Part shown: positions 40,475-52,686 of the stretch, piece after piece | Layout: the number at the start of each line of letters is the position of its first letter | Numbering within the stretch: the stretch's first letter is position 1 | Assembly (NCBI GenBank): GCA_902729315.2 | Contig: LR746278.1 | Location: forward strand, 327,501 to 391,500 | DNA length: 64,000 nucleotides | Direction: 5' to 3' | From: Spirodela intermedia | Taxonomy: Eukaryota > Streptophyta > Magnoliopsida > Alismatales > Araceae | The notes under the pieces: model-generated | Seen by the model: the letters and a program-made list of their open reading frames with translations, nothing else | Database searches by the model: none | Told to the model about the DNA's origin: nothing | Program-made: the position numbers and the translations under genes

Positions 40475-43393
40475 CTACTGGAGCAGCTTACTGTTGACGC
40501 CGGCTCTGTACAGTAGCAGCTCTCCGGCGGAGCCAGCTGTCAGACGGAGCTCAATCCCAGCAGGAACGAAGAAGACGTAACCTTCAGCCGCCTCGTAATC
40601 TTCCTGAGAGCCAGAGACCGCCGCCGCCTCCATTCTGCCCTCACCGGCGACGACCACCACGAGAGAAGGCCCTGGAGAGGCGGGCAGCACGGCCGCCTCG
40701 CCGGAGGGGAGTGAGCAACGATCAACTTCGAATTCTTCAAATGGCGGCGTGTATCTCGACACGTGGGCGCTCAAGGGGGTCCCCCGCAGAATCTCCGGAA
40801 ATCCCTGCGGTCAAGGCGGAATTTGGTCATCACCAGACAAAATCTGCCATTAATCCCATATATTAATCTTCCAACATCGCCTTCTTACACAGAACCTCGA
40901 GGACACTTATGAGGGACAACGGATGCAGACAATTTCCATCTAGATTCGATAATACTTATATATATATATATAGATGCATATGTAATTAAATATATACCTG
41001 CTTGTAGGTCAGCATGGAGCAGAGGGTCTGGACATCGCGGTACTTTGGAGTGAGGCCAGCTCGGACGACATTGTCCGACGTGGCCATGCACTCCACGCAT
41101 TCCCCGGAGAGGTAAGCATGGGGCTCATTAGCACCGAGGTACAGAGCTTCACCCGGACTAAGCTTCACGTAGTTCAGGAAGAAGGAAGACAGGACCCCCA
41201 CATCAGCCGGGTACTGCTCCTCTAGCACCAGCACCAGCTGTTCCTTCTCTGTCAGCATTCTAACCTGAGACGGAAGGTTAATCATCTTTTAATGGGCATG
41301 ATAAGCTAAAAATAATCCCCTGAATTATTTGCCCACTCGAAGACATGGTGGATGTACGGTGCAGAAAGCTTGTACTAATATGGTATATGATGATTTATGA
41401 AATTATGTGGATGCAAGGAAGATTGAATCTATACCGGTTAGAAAATTATTGTTTGAAAAATGGAAGTCCGTATTGGAATATTTTGTTTTTCTTTGTTTTT
41501 TTTTGTTTTTTTTGTTTTTTTTTTTGTTTTTTCTGATGACCGAGGAAAAATAAAAATGGTTATATATGAATTAACTGTCTTTTGTTTGGAAGGATTGCGA
41601 TCAAATATCATAAAAAAAAGGTCGTAGAAATGAGAAAAGTAATTCGATATCAAGAAAATTACCTGTTTTTCGGTGTTGAGGCGAGTTTTCAGTCTGAGCA
41701 CCAGATCCGAAATAATCTCCTTACTCGCAGACATTAGCTTGGTGAAAACAGACTGTACCACAGATTTTACGTTTTCATCATGCTCTTCGATGCCCAGAAC
41801 ATCGGCAATGGCTTCATCCCCGACGACAACTGCAATCTCGGGTACATCTTTCAGAACGTTCTTGAGCTCCTGGGCAGGCAGAGCACGTCAGGAATGGAGA
41901 ACCAAGAACATGCCACGCAATCCTGCCCATAAATTTTTTTTCTATAATTTCATTGAAAAAATACAGTTAGTGTGAAGCAAATGTTGCTTGATCATCCGTT
42001 CATTTGATATCACAACAAGACCACTGAGATTGATGCATCAAGAAATGTAATTTTCTCCGATAAATATAGAAAATCAGCCCGCAGACAGAAATGGAAAGCC
42101 GACAGAGATGAGATAGGTAGAAGCTCATCTTCGACTGATTTCTGGCACAGATTCACAAGAATTTGACCTCGTTCGTCTCATAATATTATGGGCATTCAGA
42201 TACTAGCAACTGATATAATTAGTAAATAAGCAGAGGGGAGAAATCAAGTAGTATGTAATGGAGGGAGTAGAACCAGAGACCAAAGGGCATGTGAACGCAT
42301 TTATCAAGGCCAAACTTTACTAATTCATGCATCAGAATACAAGAGCTGGTATTTATTATTCTTCTCAGTAATAAACTAGAACCATGGCCGGTTATAACCA
42401 TGTGATCACACCACCCTGTCTAATCAATTTCGTTGACTATCAGTTTCACAGTTCATCTGACACCTAGGAATCAGCATAGTTCATTAAATATAACTTAATT
42501 ACTTGCATAAAGAGAACAGAGCAAGTCCTGTTTCAATTTGCTTCGGATTTTAATGTACGCAGAAGCGGCTCGGGAAGAGATGAAGGGTATCCATGGGGTC
42601 AACGATGGCCCTGAGATTTGCAGAGCATCCAGGTGACGGCCATGGCTCCCGCCGATTAGAAACTATGCATGTACAGGCTTCCAAGAACGGGCATCCAAGT
42701 TACAGGAACGAAGAGATATGCATGTACAGACCATGAATTCCGTGAGATTTTCTTACGATTTTCCTGCCAGTAGGGGCTCTTCACGATCTTCATACCTCGA
42801 GGGTGACGAATCCGCACAGTGCCTGGAACTCGGTGAGCGCGAGCGCCATCTCAGGCTTATGGTTGCCGTCCTTGTACGCGCTCGGCTGCTCTTCGTGGAG
42901 CTTCCTCGCTAAGACCTTATCCGGATGAGCTTGGATCGACAGAGCCTTCGCGACGGACAACACCTGCTCCATGGTTTGTTTGAACCCACCCACTTTAGCT
43001 TGGAATTGGAATGCTTCAGAAAGTCGGAAATTCGAAGGGAGCGGAGAGATGGAAAGGCACCTTGAACAAGAAGGGGAGCTCACCCCCCCACCTATCCAGC
43101 ACCTTCTCCCCCATCACAGAGGGATTCTCCTCGATCCAATTCTTCAGCGCCGTCCCCTTCTGCTCCTCCCTTCCGGCGGCCGCCTCCACAACGAATGATG
43201 GCCCCGACGGGTGCGTGCCCATCCAGAGCTCGGCGTACGGCTCCTCCACGCCGACCTTGGCGCCAGAATTCCTCGAGAAGAGCCGCCCCACGGTGGAGTC
43301 CTCCCCTTTCAGTCCCCAGTCGTAGGTCTGAGCAGCGCAGATCAGCCGGTAGGCCCCCGCTCCCCCCTCCGGAACCGCCTCCGTCTCCCCCAT
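40475..43393 (-). CDS. Mannose-6-phosphate isomerase (type I phosphomannose isomerase)
   Basis: Five exons, all phase 0: 43393-43061, 42963-42796, 41869-41663, 41264-40998 and 40804-40475, giving 434 residues. The enzyme interconverts fructose-6-phosphate and mannose-6-phosphate in the cytosol, feeding GDP-mannose for ascorbate and glycan synthesis. Zinc ligands are visible: Gln122 and His124 in SIQAHPDK, Glu156 in [10 protein letters not shown] and His285 in [15 protein letters not shown]. The family signature [14 protein letters not shown] is in exon 1, and the C-terminal cupin half ends [11 protein letters not shown] and beyond. The ATG at 43393 starts directly before the conserved core ([13 protein letters not shown]). 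All residues expected for catalysis are present, so the gene should be functional. Plants usually have two paralogues (PMI1 and PMI2), and I cannot say which this is. Confidence 0.95.
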
Positions 43394-45163
43394 GCCTCAC
43401 CTGCAACTCGTTCCCAGAGGCTGAAGGAGAAGGGAGAAGAGGAGGATGATGGCTGTGAGGTCCTTCCTCCATGGGAGCTCTGGTTTCGAAGGCATTTTAA
43501 AGGAGGGAAAAGGACAGCGGGAACAGTGCGGAAGACGAGCCCGATGCTCGGAATCGGCCGAGCCCGACCCGGATCGGCCGTTCTTCCACCCCCTCCCCTC
43601 CCAAAATGGATCGCCGGAATCGCCGTCGCCGCCGCTGACTTCGGACCCCGGAGAAGTAACAAGACCGAACGAACGAATTCACCTGGCTGTTGCTTGTCCC
43701 CACCTGCCGCCGTTGACCTCGGCGATCCCGCGTACCGCGGCCGTTGACCGCTGAGATCCCGCGTACCGCCGCCGCTGACCGCCGGCGAGATGGCGGCGGT
43801 CGGCCCGCCGCCCTCCTCGCGAGACGCCGCCGTGCGCACACGGGAATGATCTCATCCTTCTTTTTGTTCAATAAAGTCAATCAGGGTCCGTGTACCGAAC
43901 ATAATTGTTATTATATCCTTCTCATCCTTCTCATCCTTCTCATCCGTGAATCACCCTCTCCCGAATCCTCGCTTGACCGGTTTAACCGTTTCGGACGGGT
44001 CGGAGTCGTTGTCGGCGGATTTGGACAGCCGCCGATCAGTTGGTCCATATGTCGTCTCGAATCGTGTGTCATATCTGGACCGTCCGATCTAGAAAAGTTG
44101 ACTGCTAACGAATCTCGAAGATGCCCGAGCAACCTGGGGCTGGATCTATGTCCACGTGGACAGTCCAATCTGGAAAAATCTGCCGCCCATAGACTCGGAT
44201 ATGATCAATGTGGACCCTCATCGTCCACGTTCACATTGGATAAAATCAAAAATAGGAGCTTTTTTCTTTTATTTTGGGGCAAATTTTATTTTTTTAATTT
44301 AAATTTTTGTATGTGCTGTTGCGAACATATCATCGATCAATATAAGTTGGACATTGAGAAAAATAAATATATGTCCTCACCAGATTGAAGTGATGCGACG
44401 ATGAGTTCAGTACGTCCAATGGATGGACCTCGGAAAGTCTTTAAATCGGACGGTGGACGATGACTTGATTTCGCTCTAGCGAAATCACTCCAGTAGGGGA
44501 CGGGTCACGTGAGGACGGTGCCTCATGAGAGAATCGCTCTAGGAGAGAGTCGGCAGCGTGGGGCCCTTTCTTTTTTAAAGGGAAGACATGTTGCTCCGCG
44601 TCAACGCGGGAGCGGAGATACGCACGTGGCTAAATTCCCTGGGATGGTCATCACGTGATGCGCAAAATAAATAATTCGATAAATGGACGGAGGCCAAAGG
44701 TTCTACTGGCATTTCTTACTGGGCCAAAAGGGAACATACCCTATATTGGTCCCAGTGGGCTTGACTGGGAGTCATTACGGCCCACTGGATTAGGCCCGGC
44801 CCGATTAGAACGGGTTCGATATTAGTTGGGCCTTTGCCTCGGTTCGATCCAGGTCCAGAGTCAAAAATGTGTTTGAAATAGTGGGAAAATAAAATATGGA
44901 ACGAATTTTATTTTTCGTGCGAATATTAAAATTATTCCAATGAGGGTTATGATACTAAATTATGAATTATTCCATAATTTCTGTAATCTGGGTGTTATTG
45001 GAGCTACTCCCACGTGTTTGCTTCTTAGAAGCGGATTTTGAGCTACACGAGTCCTTGGTTTTAGAGCACATACTGTTGTCAGTATAATGTCATCCTTTCA
45101 AGCATATGCTCTTTTACAAGTTAGCCCCGATTCTCGGCGTGAATTTCTTCGCCCTATCCCTCT

Positions 45164-45195
<32 letters not shown>

Positions 45196-45309
45196 GCGAC
45201 CTCTCCGAGCACCATCGCCGACTGCGGCGCCCTCCCCTTGGACGCGACTCTCCGGGGAGGATTGGGGGTGGGGGCTTCGTCCGGGAAGGGGGAGGGCGCT
45301 GGAAGGAAG
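43394..45309. other. Divergent region between PMI and AMSH-like genes
   Basis: The first 500 bases are the GC-rich PMI leader and promoter; a TATA-like TTTAAAA (minus strand) lies near 43495. A tenfold-base repeat, CTTCTCATCC, is present about 3.5 times at 43916-43951. From 44200 to 45060 the region is AT-rich. The AMSH leader 45110-45300 has a CT tract (45164-45195). No separate gene is seen. Confidence 0.45.
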
Positions 45310-48300
45310 ATGGATTCGTTCCAGGGGATGATCTGCATCGCGGCCAGCGCCCAGAGGCTGGAAGTTGATAATCGGATTTCCCTGCGATACTACTACCGGA
45401 TCGCCGGGAACCTCCTCAAGCAGGTTCCGATCTTGAAGCTCGTTCCCTTTTTGTTTGGGCGGTGCTGCCCACTCGAGGTTCAGAGTCGTCAGAATGATAA
45501 TCCCAATTGTTTCGTCAGAATGTGTTCGGTGTTTCCCCCAAGTTCGGGGCTGGAGTTTTTCTGGATGGTTTCCGCTTGGAACTGGATTTCCCATGCATAG
45601 CTCCTTGTATATATTTGGGGCAATCTCAATGCACGTCTTACTTTAATGCGGGTTGAATTATGGCTCGTCGAAGGATCATAGGCGAATAATAAACATCTTG
45701 ACGGTCGCATACTTCTTGTGACCATTGCTAATCGGGATAGATCGGGCCCCCGGCGCTTTAGTGAAAACGAAGGAACCACGCTTAATACAAGTTGATTGAG
45801 CGACATTGTCTCCTGTGAGCCCGGGGTTGAAAATGAGTTCAATCCCATTCTCTATGGTAGTCCTATCCGTCTAGAAATAACTAAACTACAGGCTTTTTCG
45901 CATGATCGAGAACTTAAAACAAATGTGAGGATTGGTGGGGCGTGTATGATAACGAACTTTGAAGAGATAAATTGCTGCATTTACACAAAAACATGAGAAT
46001 GATTTTTGAAGATACGGAAAACATTAGGCTTATGAGGACTACCGTAGAACGAATAATTAATAATTATTTAGAGGAAAAAAGAGGCCCAAAGAGGTATATA
46101 CCAGAGGATTTAAAGGAAAAGTATATGCTTTTGGATTGGTTAGCCTGTCTATTGGCGTTTCGCAGGCCTATTAAAACAAAGCCGATATTTATCTACGGAG
46201 AACCTAGCACTCGGAAGACTCTTATCTAGTTAAAGTCACACGAGTCTACTTTGCTAGTTCCAGAATAAATGATTTTGTGGGAACAGATGACCGTTATGAT
46301 CTATGGGTTTTTTATGAGTTCCATGAACCTGTGGAGTGGAATACATAATGTTGATATCTTGAATATAGTCCAAGCTCTAATCATGAAGATTTTATGGCTG
46401 CTGACAACAGCATAGAAGAGAAGAAATATGAAGGATATATGTCTTTTACTCAAATGTTTTAGCTACCCTGAATAATTATGGAATGATCATCATCATTACT
46501 TTATTTTGTTTTTAACAAAGGGCGTATCATGCTTATATTTCATTGTCAGTGCTTTTCTGTTTAAGTCTAAGGTTTGTGTTTTGGCTGGCTTTTCATTTTT
46601 GTTATTATCTATTGATTTTCAGAAGATTTTCAGGCAACCATGGCAATTTGTTTTACATCCAAACATGTTGATTTTATACAGGCGGATGTCTACAGAGAAG
46701 AGAAGAATATTATAGATTTGTATATCATGCTGCTTCGGTTTTCCAGGTGAAGACATAGTCCAAAGAGAATAATTTCCTGCTAGCTGTGCCTATCTGTTAC
46801 CCATTTTTCCCTTATCTTTTACATGGAGAATGCATCTCCTGATTTCTATTTGTCATGGTTTCCTGATCCTTGCCTGTAAGGTTGTGATGCCTCTTTAAAT
46901 ATTGACTAAGATTTCTATTCTCGGCTGCAGTTTGGTTAAAGAAACAATTCCACAACACCAAGACTATAACACATATCTACCCTATGAAAGAAACTCTCTT
47001 AGAAAGGTATGGATATGTTTAATTTAATCTGGTGCTGCTTATGGGCTTGCATGTATTCTTGACCTTTGACTTCTTATTCTATCTAGAAATTATTGAATAC
47101 TTTAACTGAGCTAGAGGAGCTAAAGCCTAAGGTTCAATTCCGACTTGAAGAACTCAAGAGAAAGTCAAGGAATCAAGTGAATAGGTGGGGTCAGGTTCAA
47201 CAAGACGTTCGTGATGATTCTTCGGAGTGGTCATCTATAAAACAACAAACACGTACAAATTATGAAGGGAAACAGGTGAATATCGGTCTTTCTAGAAACT
47301 TTTCATTTCAATGACTTTATATTCATTGAGAACATTTACCTATAACTTGATATTTCCCTTGAAAAAATGATTAATTATACGGAGTTCCTCTGGAATACTG
47401 ATCGAAAAAGACGTTGGGAGTGAGTATTGATTTAAAATGGACTGGAGACAATTAAAAAGGTATTCAATTGTTTACGTTTTTTGTGATTATCTGTTCGATT
47501 TTTTTCAAGTCCAATGGGCTGTGAAGTTTCGATTCGTTTCATCAAAAAATCGAAAACTTCTGCAGACAATTAAATTATGAAAGATTTTTTCAGAAAGTGA
47601 TATTAGTACTATCTTCTTCCCTAGTATCCAAGAAACCACCCTGGAGATACCTCATAACTCCGTGTACGTATTGCAGAGAACACCTTCCTATGGAAGAGAG
47701 CTATACAAGGTACCACAAAGTTATAGAAACAAGTCATCAACTCTCGTAACTTCAGAAGAGCAATTTCGCCGATTGTAAGTCTTACGATCTTCCTTGTTTC
47801 AACTTATACTGCTATCTGAAACTTGCATTCTGCTTTTCAAACTGTTGTTGTTTAGTTTCATGCCTTTGTGTTGCGGTTTTTCATTTGTACCCCTCTTTTT
47901 GTTCTTCTGTGACTCCACCGATCATCAGTCACCTAAACCCTAGCCTAGTCACTTCCTTGGGATCCTCTTCTTGACTGATTCGTTCCGATCTCACCCACCT
48001 CTTATGGCTTATTTAATTTGGTGTTCTCCCCCTCATCAAAACTGAACTATAATAAGAAGTTTAAGGTCACATCTATCGGATAATTCGGTAAATCTTGCTT
48101 CGGCGTCAAGTCTGGTGGTGAGGATTGATTTTATTGTAGGTGTTAGTACTTCTGTGCCAGCAGGATGTATCTGTTGTTTAATTCGAATATCATAAACTCC
48201 ATTATGTCCAAAACACGACTGTGAATGATGTTTATGTCGAATTGATATTGGTCTTTTTTACTGTAACGTATCATTTTGTGTTCATATGTATCAATTTAGT

Positions 48301-51300
48301 AGCCAATGCAAGTTATCACGTGATTTAGTAAAATAACATTTCACCATGATTGGGAATTTTTTGTTCACATTCCCACTTTTTTAGTAGGTTCAAACGGAGA
48401 TATGGTATCAGCCATTGATATCCCTGTCACATAGCTATTCCAATTAGGGCCTCAGGGTTTATTCCTGTAGTTGGCGAAAGCTAAGCTCTATCAGTTGAAA
48501 GATCTCCATGTGCCGTGAACTGAAACCCTACGAAAGCTTGATAGACACTGCCTCCCCTGCCTCACAAAAATCTCGAATAGTTTCCCAAGTCCAGGACTAA
48601 GAAGATCTTATGGTCAGCATTCATGGGAGTAGCTGAAAAAAGGAACTGTCATATTCACTTATCAAGCTGTTTCTTTTTCAATATTCACTTCTCCTTTCCA
48701 AAGTAACCTTTAATACCGCCTCATTATTTCCAGACGATTACTTGGCCCTTAGCTGGCACATTTTAAAGTGTCGATGTACCCAGCAGGTGGTAACCTTTGG
48801 CGATTATCCTTTTCTAGGGGTTTAATCCATTCAGTCACATTTGTGCTCCTGCAGGACTCCGTGTCCACTGCCTCAAGCAAGAGTGATTATTTTATGTTGA
48901 GAAGTACAGTTCCATTCTAGTGACGTGAGGAACATCATTCTTTTGTGCAAGAAAGCTTAGATTAGGTTATTTTTCTGAATGTCTGAAGAGGTTGATGACT
49001 TGTCGTGATTCAAGTTGACATGGCGCACTGTCACATTAATCGTTTTCTAGAATTCTCTAAAAATCAGCTCTTACTCATGGGGCTCCACTGATCCTATTGT
49101 GCAACGTGTTATTATATTGAAAAAGTTAACATATCCTCGTCAGTCCTCAAGAGGCAGGTTTGGTGTAAGAAATTATGCCGTTACTAGGTGATAAGAGGAT
49201 ACAAATTACTAAGTTATGAGGAAACATAGACACTCACAATCTTTGCACGTGTTCCGTTTTGTAATTTTTTTTCTTCTTCTGATTTTGGTTGTTAATCTTC
49301 CCTAGGTCCCTAGGTATTCCACGCCCAAAGGAAGAGACATTGTCCAGACACTCTATTTTGGGTCCAAATGGATTGTACGGACAGTGGCAGCCCGCAGTTG
49401 TGAATACAAGGGTACAGTTCGTTCAACTAATTGGATGCAGTGTAATCTCTGAAGAGTTGTTGACTTTCTCTTTTTATCTTCTCAGGTTCAGTATCCAAGT
49501 AATCTAGACTTGTCACCTGTTACGATACCAAGGTAATCCTTGTTGTCGATTATGTTCTTCCCATGCCTTTCTTTCTTATGGTAAATATCAACCAGAAAGC
49601 TAAAGGAAATTTCATCGTTTCCTGAATGCATCTGGCTTTGCCTGTATTGATCCGAGATCAGGCATCACACGGTAAATATCGTTGTTTCGTGTATATTTCA
49701 TAATCTCCTTGTTTCAGATGGATTTTCTTGTAGAGATCCGAGATCAGCCATCGTATGGTAACTATCAAACAGAAAACCTTGGTATAGCCTTGGAGAAAAG
49801 AGATGTTTAACAGATGACCAGCAGAGAAAATACACCGAAAATTTCATGAAATGCGTTTCATTTACATCTTCGTTTTATTGTCCCATTTATTATTCTTCTA
49901 GACCCTCTACTCTGAACTCGTGTTGACCGGAATGTCATCCCCTTTGTTTCCTTTTGCATGAGTCCAGCGCACAGCTATTGATACAAGATGTAACTGCACC
50001 TGTAGAAAAGAATGATAACTCGGGAGCTGAAAAAACCGCACTTGAGCCAGTTCTTTCCCTTCAGGACGAAATACTATCACTTCTTGTTGAAGAAAAACCT
50101 TCAGTGGCTACTCCAGATGTTACGGAAACTGCTATGAAGGTGGATGTCATCAGGCAACCTTCTCCTCCACCCGTTCTTGCAGATGTACAAAATTTGGTCG
50201 CTGACATTTCCATTCCGCCTACACAACGTGATGATTCGATTTTGAGAGAACCTGAATCACTGCCAGATGAGCTACTCCGTGCAGAATCTCCTTTGGAAGT
50301 ACATATTGTGAGAAGCCTATCTTTAATTTTTTTCCCCCACATAAGAAATTCTTAGGATGATCTTTTTTGTGAGATGTGCTTTTACTTGCTATGTCTCTTA
50401 CATGGCTTTTCTTCTCTCTTTCTTGCAAATCATCTAGTCAGCAGCTTTGATGGATAGCTTCTTGAGGGTAGCTAAATCAAACACATCAAATAATCTTGAA
50501 ACCTGTGGTGTTCTTGCTGGTTCACTTGTAAGAGCAACACTATTTTGACCCAATTTACCTATGCTATAATATAAAACCTGTTAGGAATATCACACCTGGT
50601 TTTGCAGAAAAACAGAAAATTCTATGTGACAGCCCTCGTCATACCTAAGCAAGAGTCAACCTCTAATACTGTGAGTTCCCAGATTCTATACTCTTCCCAT
50701 TTTATTAACACTTTTCGTACACTCTGGGTTGTAATAATTTGTTGCTTGTATATTCAGTGTCATACAACAAATGAAGAGGAAATATTCGATTACCAGGACA
50801 AGGAATCTCTTTTTCCCCTTGGGTGGATTCATGTGAGTAACTGATTTTGTTTTATTGCCTCCAGATAGTTTTATTTTGCTCGTCAATTTTATTTTCAAAT
50901 CATTAAGTCAACTCTTTGATATGTAGCCTTAGTGTTGCATGCATTTCCTCGTCATATCATCCACGTTTTTGTCAGATTTTTTACCATAGCCGGAGAAATA
51001 GTTACTTTTGATGTGCTTCTAGGAAGATTTACACAAAACTGCTGTATTCAATTGTGATGATCAGATATTAAATTGAATCGTTGTCTCACTATTTTTGAAG
51101 ACAGTAAATCCGACAAGTTAAACAGATCTCATTGTCCTAAGAAGCAAGGAAATTTCATGAAGCAGACCACCTCACTTGAAATCAGTGCCTCATATGGGAT
51201 TTACATTGTGTGATTCTAGCGTCTAGGTTTTAAAACTCTTAACACTTGGAAGCTGGTGGAACCAGACCTTGTAAACTTGTAACCTAGAGTTCATTGTCTT

Positions 51301-52606
51301 TATCTGGGATTTCTTGATTTATTGATCCAACATGCATAGATCCTTGATGTCTTCACGATTTTCCATATTTCATTAATTTACGAGTCCTCCTATAGAATGA
51401 TAGGCACTATTGTTTCCAGTTACCATCAGCATTTTTCTTATGGGTACAATAAAAATCCAGCATGCATAATATTCTTACATTCTCCAAGATCAGTGAGTGT
51501 GGTTTGGAGAAAAGTCCTACTATGATCCTAGGAGGCAATGAAGAACGTAGAAGATTCCAATAGAAAGGGGAGAGGGAAAACTGATTGTTTTATGTGGTTC
51601 GGATATCCCTGCATCAATCGGCAGCCTAAATGAACAATATTAGAAATCTTTCAAGAGAAAAAGGAAATACGGCCCAGGGTAAAAGTGTTTCTAGTATGCT
51701 CAAGGAAAAATTCCTCCCTGCTCACGAATATAAGTGAATTTGTTTTCATATATTACGAAACGATTTAATTTTTATGCATGGTATATGATATGTGAGATGA
51801 TAGTTTAGTCTTGATATGCATCTCATACATCATCATAGCAACTCCCACGAATATAGGTGATTTTTTTCAATATATTACGAAACCATTTAATTTTTATGCA
51901 TGATATATGATATGGGAGATGATAGTTTAGTCTCGGTATGCATCTCATGCATTTTTTTCATAGCAACTCTTTTTAGAGTGATTTTTCTAAGGGGCTCTTG
52001 TATTTCTCTTGTCCAGACACATCCCACCCAGTCCTGCTTCATGTCCTCGGTTGACCTCCACACCCATTACTCATATCAGGTGGGCACAAATTCAATGGGC
52101 AACAGTCTCGTGATGTTCAGAACGACGACTTTCATCTAATCATTTATCGTCCCATTTTTGTGCCCGCCATGATATTTTGTTTGTGTTCTTATCCAAACAG
52201 ATTATGCTGCCGGAAGCCATTGCCATCGTAATGGCTCCAAAGGATTCTTCAAGGTGGGTCCGAGGAAGATCTTGCTCTGAACCTTCATTAACGTCGTTTC
52301 ATCGAGGAAGATCTCGCTCTGAACCTTCATTAATGTCGTTTCATCGAGGAAGATCTCGTTATGTTCTCTCAGTGGATCTCTTCCGCTTGGTTCAGTGCAA
52401 CTCAAGCAAGTTCTTCGCTCTGGTTTTGCAGCCCCTACGGGATATTCCGCCTGACTGCACCAGGTGGGCTGAACGTCATCAGGAACTGCCAGCAACGAGG
52501 CTTCCACGCCCACGAGCAGCCCGCCGGCGGCGGCCCGCTCTACCGCCGCTGCGCCGACGTCAGGCTCGACCCGCGCCTCAAGTTCGACGTGGTGGATCTC
52601 CGGTGA
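45310..52606 (+). CDS. AMSH-like ubiquitin thioesterase (JAMM deubiquitinase with MIT domain)
   Basis: Fourteen exons: 45310-45423, 46682-46746, 46931-47006, 47087-47275, 47677-47774, 49306-49411, 49486-49532, 49968-50307, 50438-50527, 50608-50670, 50758-50832, 52017-52079, 52201-52253 and 52432-52606. All are GT-AG, and the product has 517 residues. The N terminus (about 15-100) is the MIT-like helical domain (EVDNRISLRYYYRIAGNLL, REEKNIIDLYIMLLRFSS) that docks ESCRT-III. The middle carries the plant AMSH block EETLSRHSILGPNGLYG. The catalytic JAMM motif is complete: Glu366 in LETCGVLAGS, then His421-Thr-His423, Ser431 and Asp434 in WIHTHPTQSCFMSSVD. It ends in VVDLR. These metalloproteases cleave K63- and K48-linked ubiquitin in endosomal sorting and autophagy. 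An in-frame ATG at 45106 would add 68 residues through a CT repeat; 45310 fits the family better. Confidence 0.95.
45972..46470 (+). pseudogene. Decayed Rep/SF3-helicase-like sequence (CRESS-DNA virus or plasmid type) in AMSH intron 1
   Basis: An 85-codon frame (45972-46229) leads into a Walker A-like motif, FIYGEPSTRKTL, at about 46189-46224; in active Rep helicases the position before KT is glycine, here arginine. A stop codon follows at 46227. The homology then appears to resume in another frame at 46241-46348, with a Walker B-like block (YDLWVFYEFHEP) in which the usual acidic residue is tyrosine, and stops at 46346. Further similarity-like sequence continues to about 46470. An open stretch upstream (45796-45996) is in yet another frame. 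I see no rolling-circle endonuclease motifs. The arrangement of motifs and spacing suggests a Rep-type superfamily 3 helicase from a geminivirus-like or plasmid replicon, integrated long ago. With two damaged motifs, at least one frameshift and two stops it cannot encode an active protein. Confidence 0.5.
51723..51969 (+). repeat. Tandem duplication of a ~123-base unit in AMSH intron 11
   Basis: Two adjacent copies begin CACGAATATA at 51723 and 51846. Both contain TTTAATTTTTATGCATG and GAGATGATAGTTTAGTCT and end in TAGCAACTC. They differ by scattered substitutions and a short indel, so the duplication is not recent. Confidence 0.85.
52262..52351 (+). repeat. 42-base minisatellite in the last AMSH intron
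   Basis: Two complete copies and the start of a third of a unit beginning AGGAAGATCT and containing CTGAACCTTCATTAA lie within intron 13 (52254-52431). Copies differ at only a few positions. The unit length is a multiple of three and each copy is open in the frame entering from exon 13. Confidence 0.88.
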
Positions 52607-52639
52607 AGTGGGTCTTCTCTTTTTTCACAGATAAGAAAA

Positions 52640-52686
<47 letters not shown>

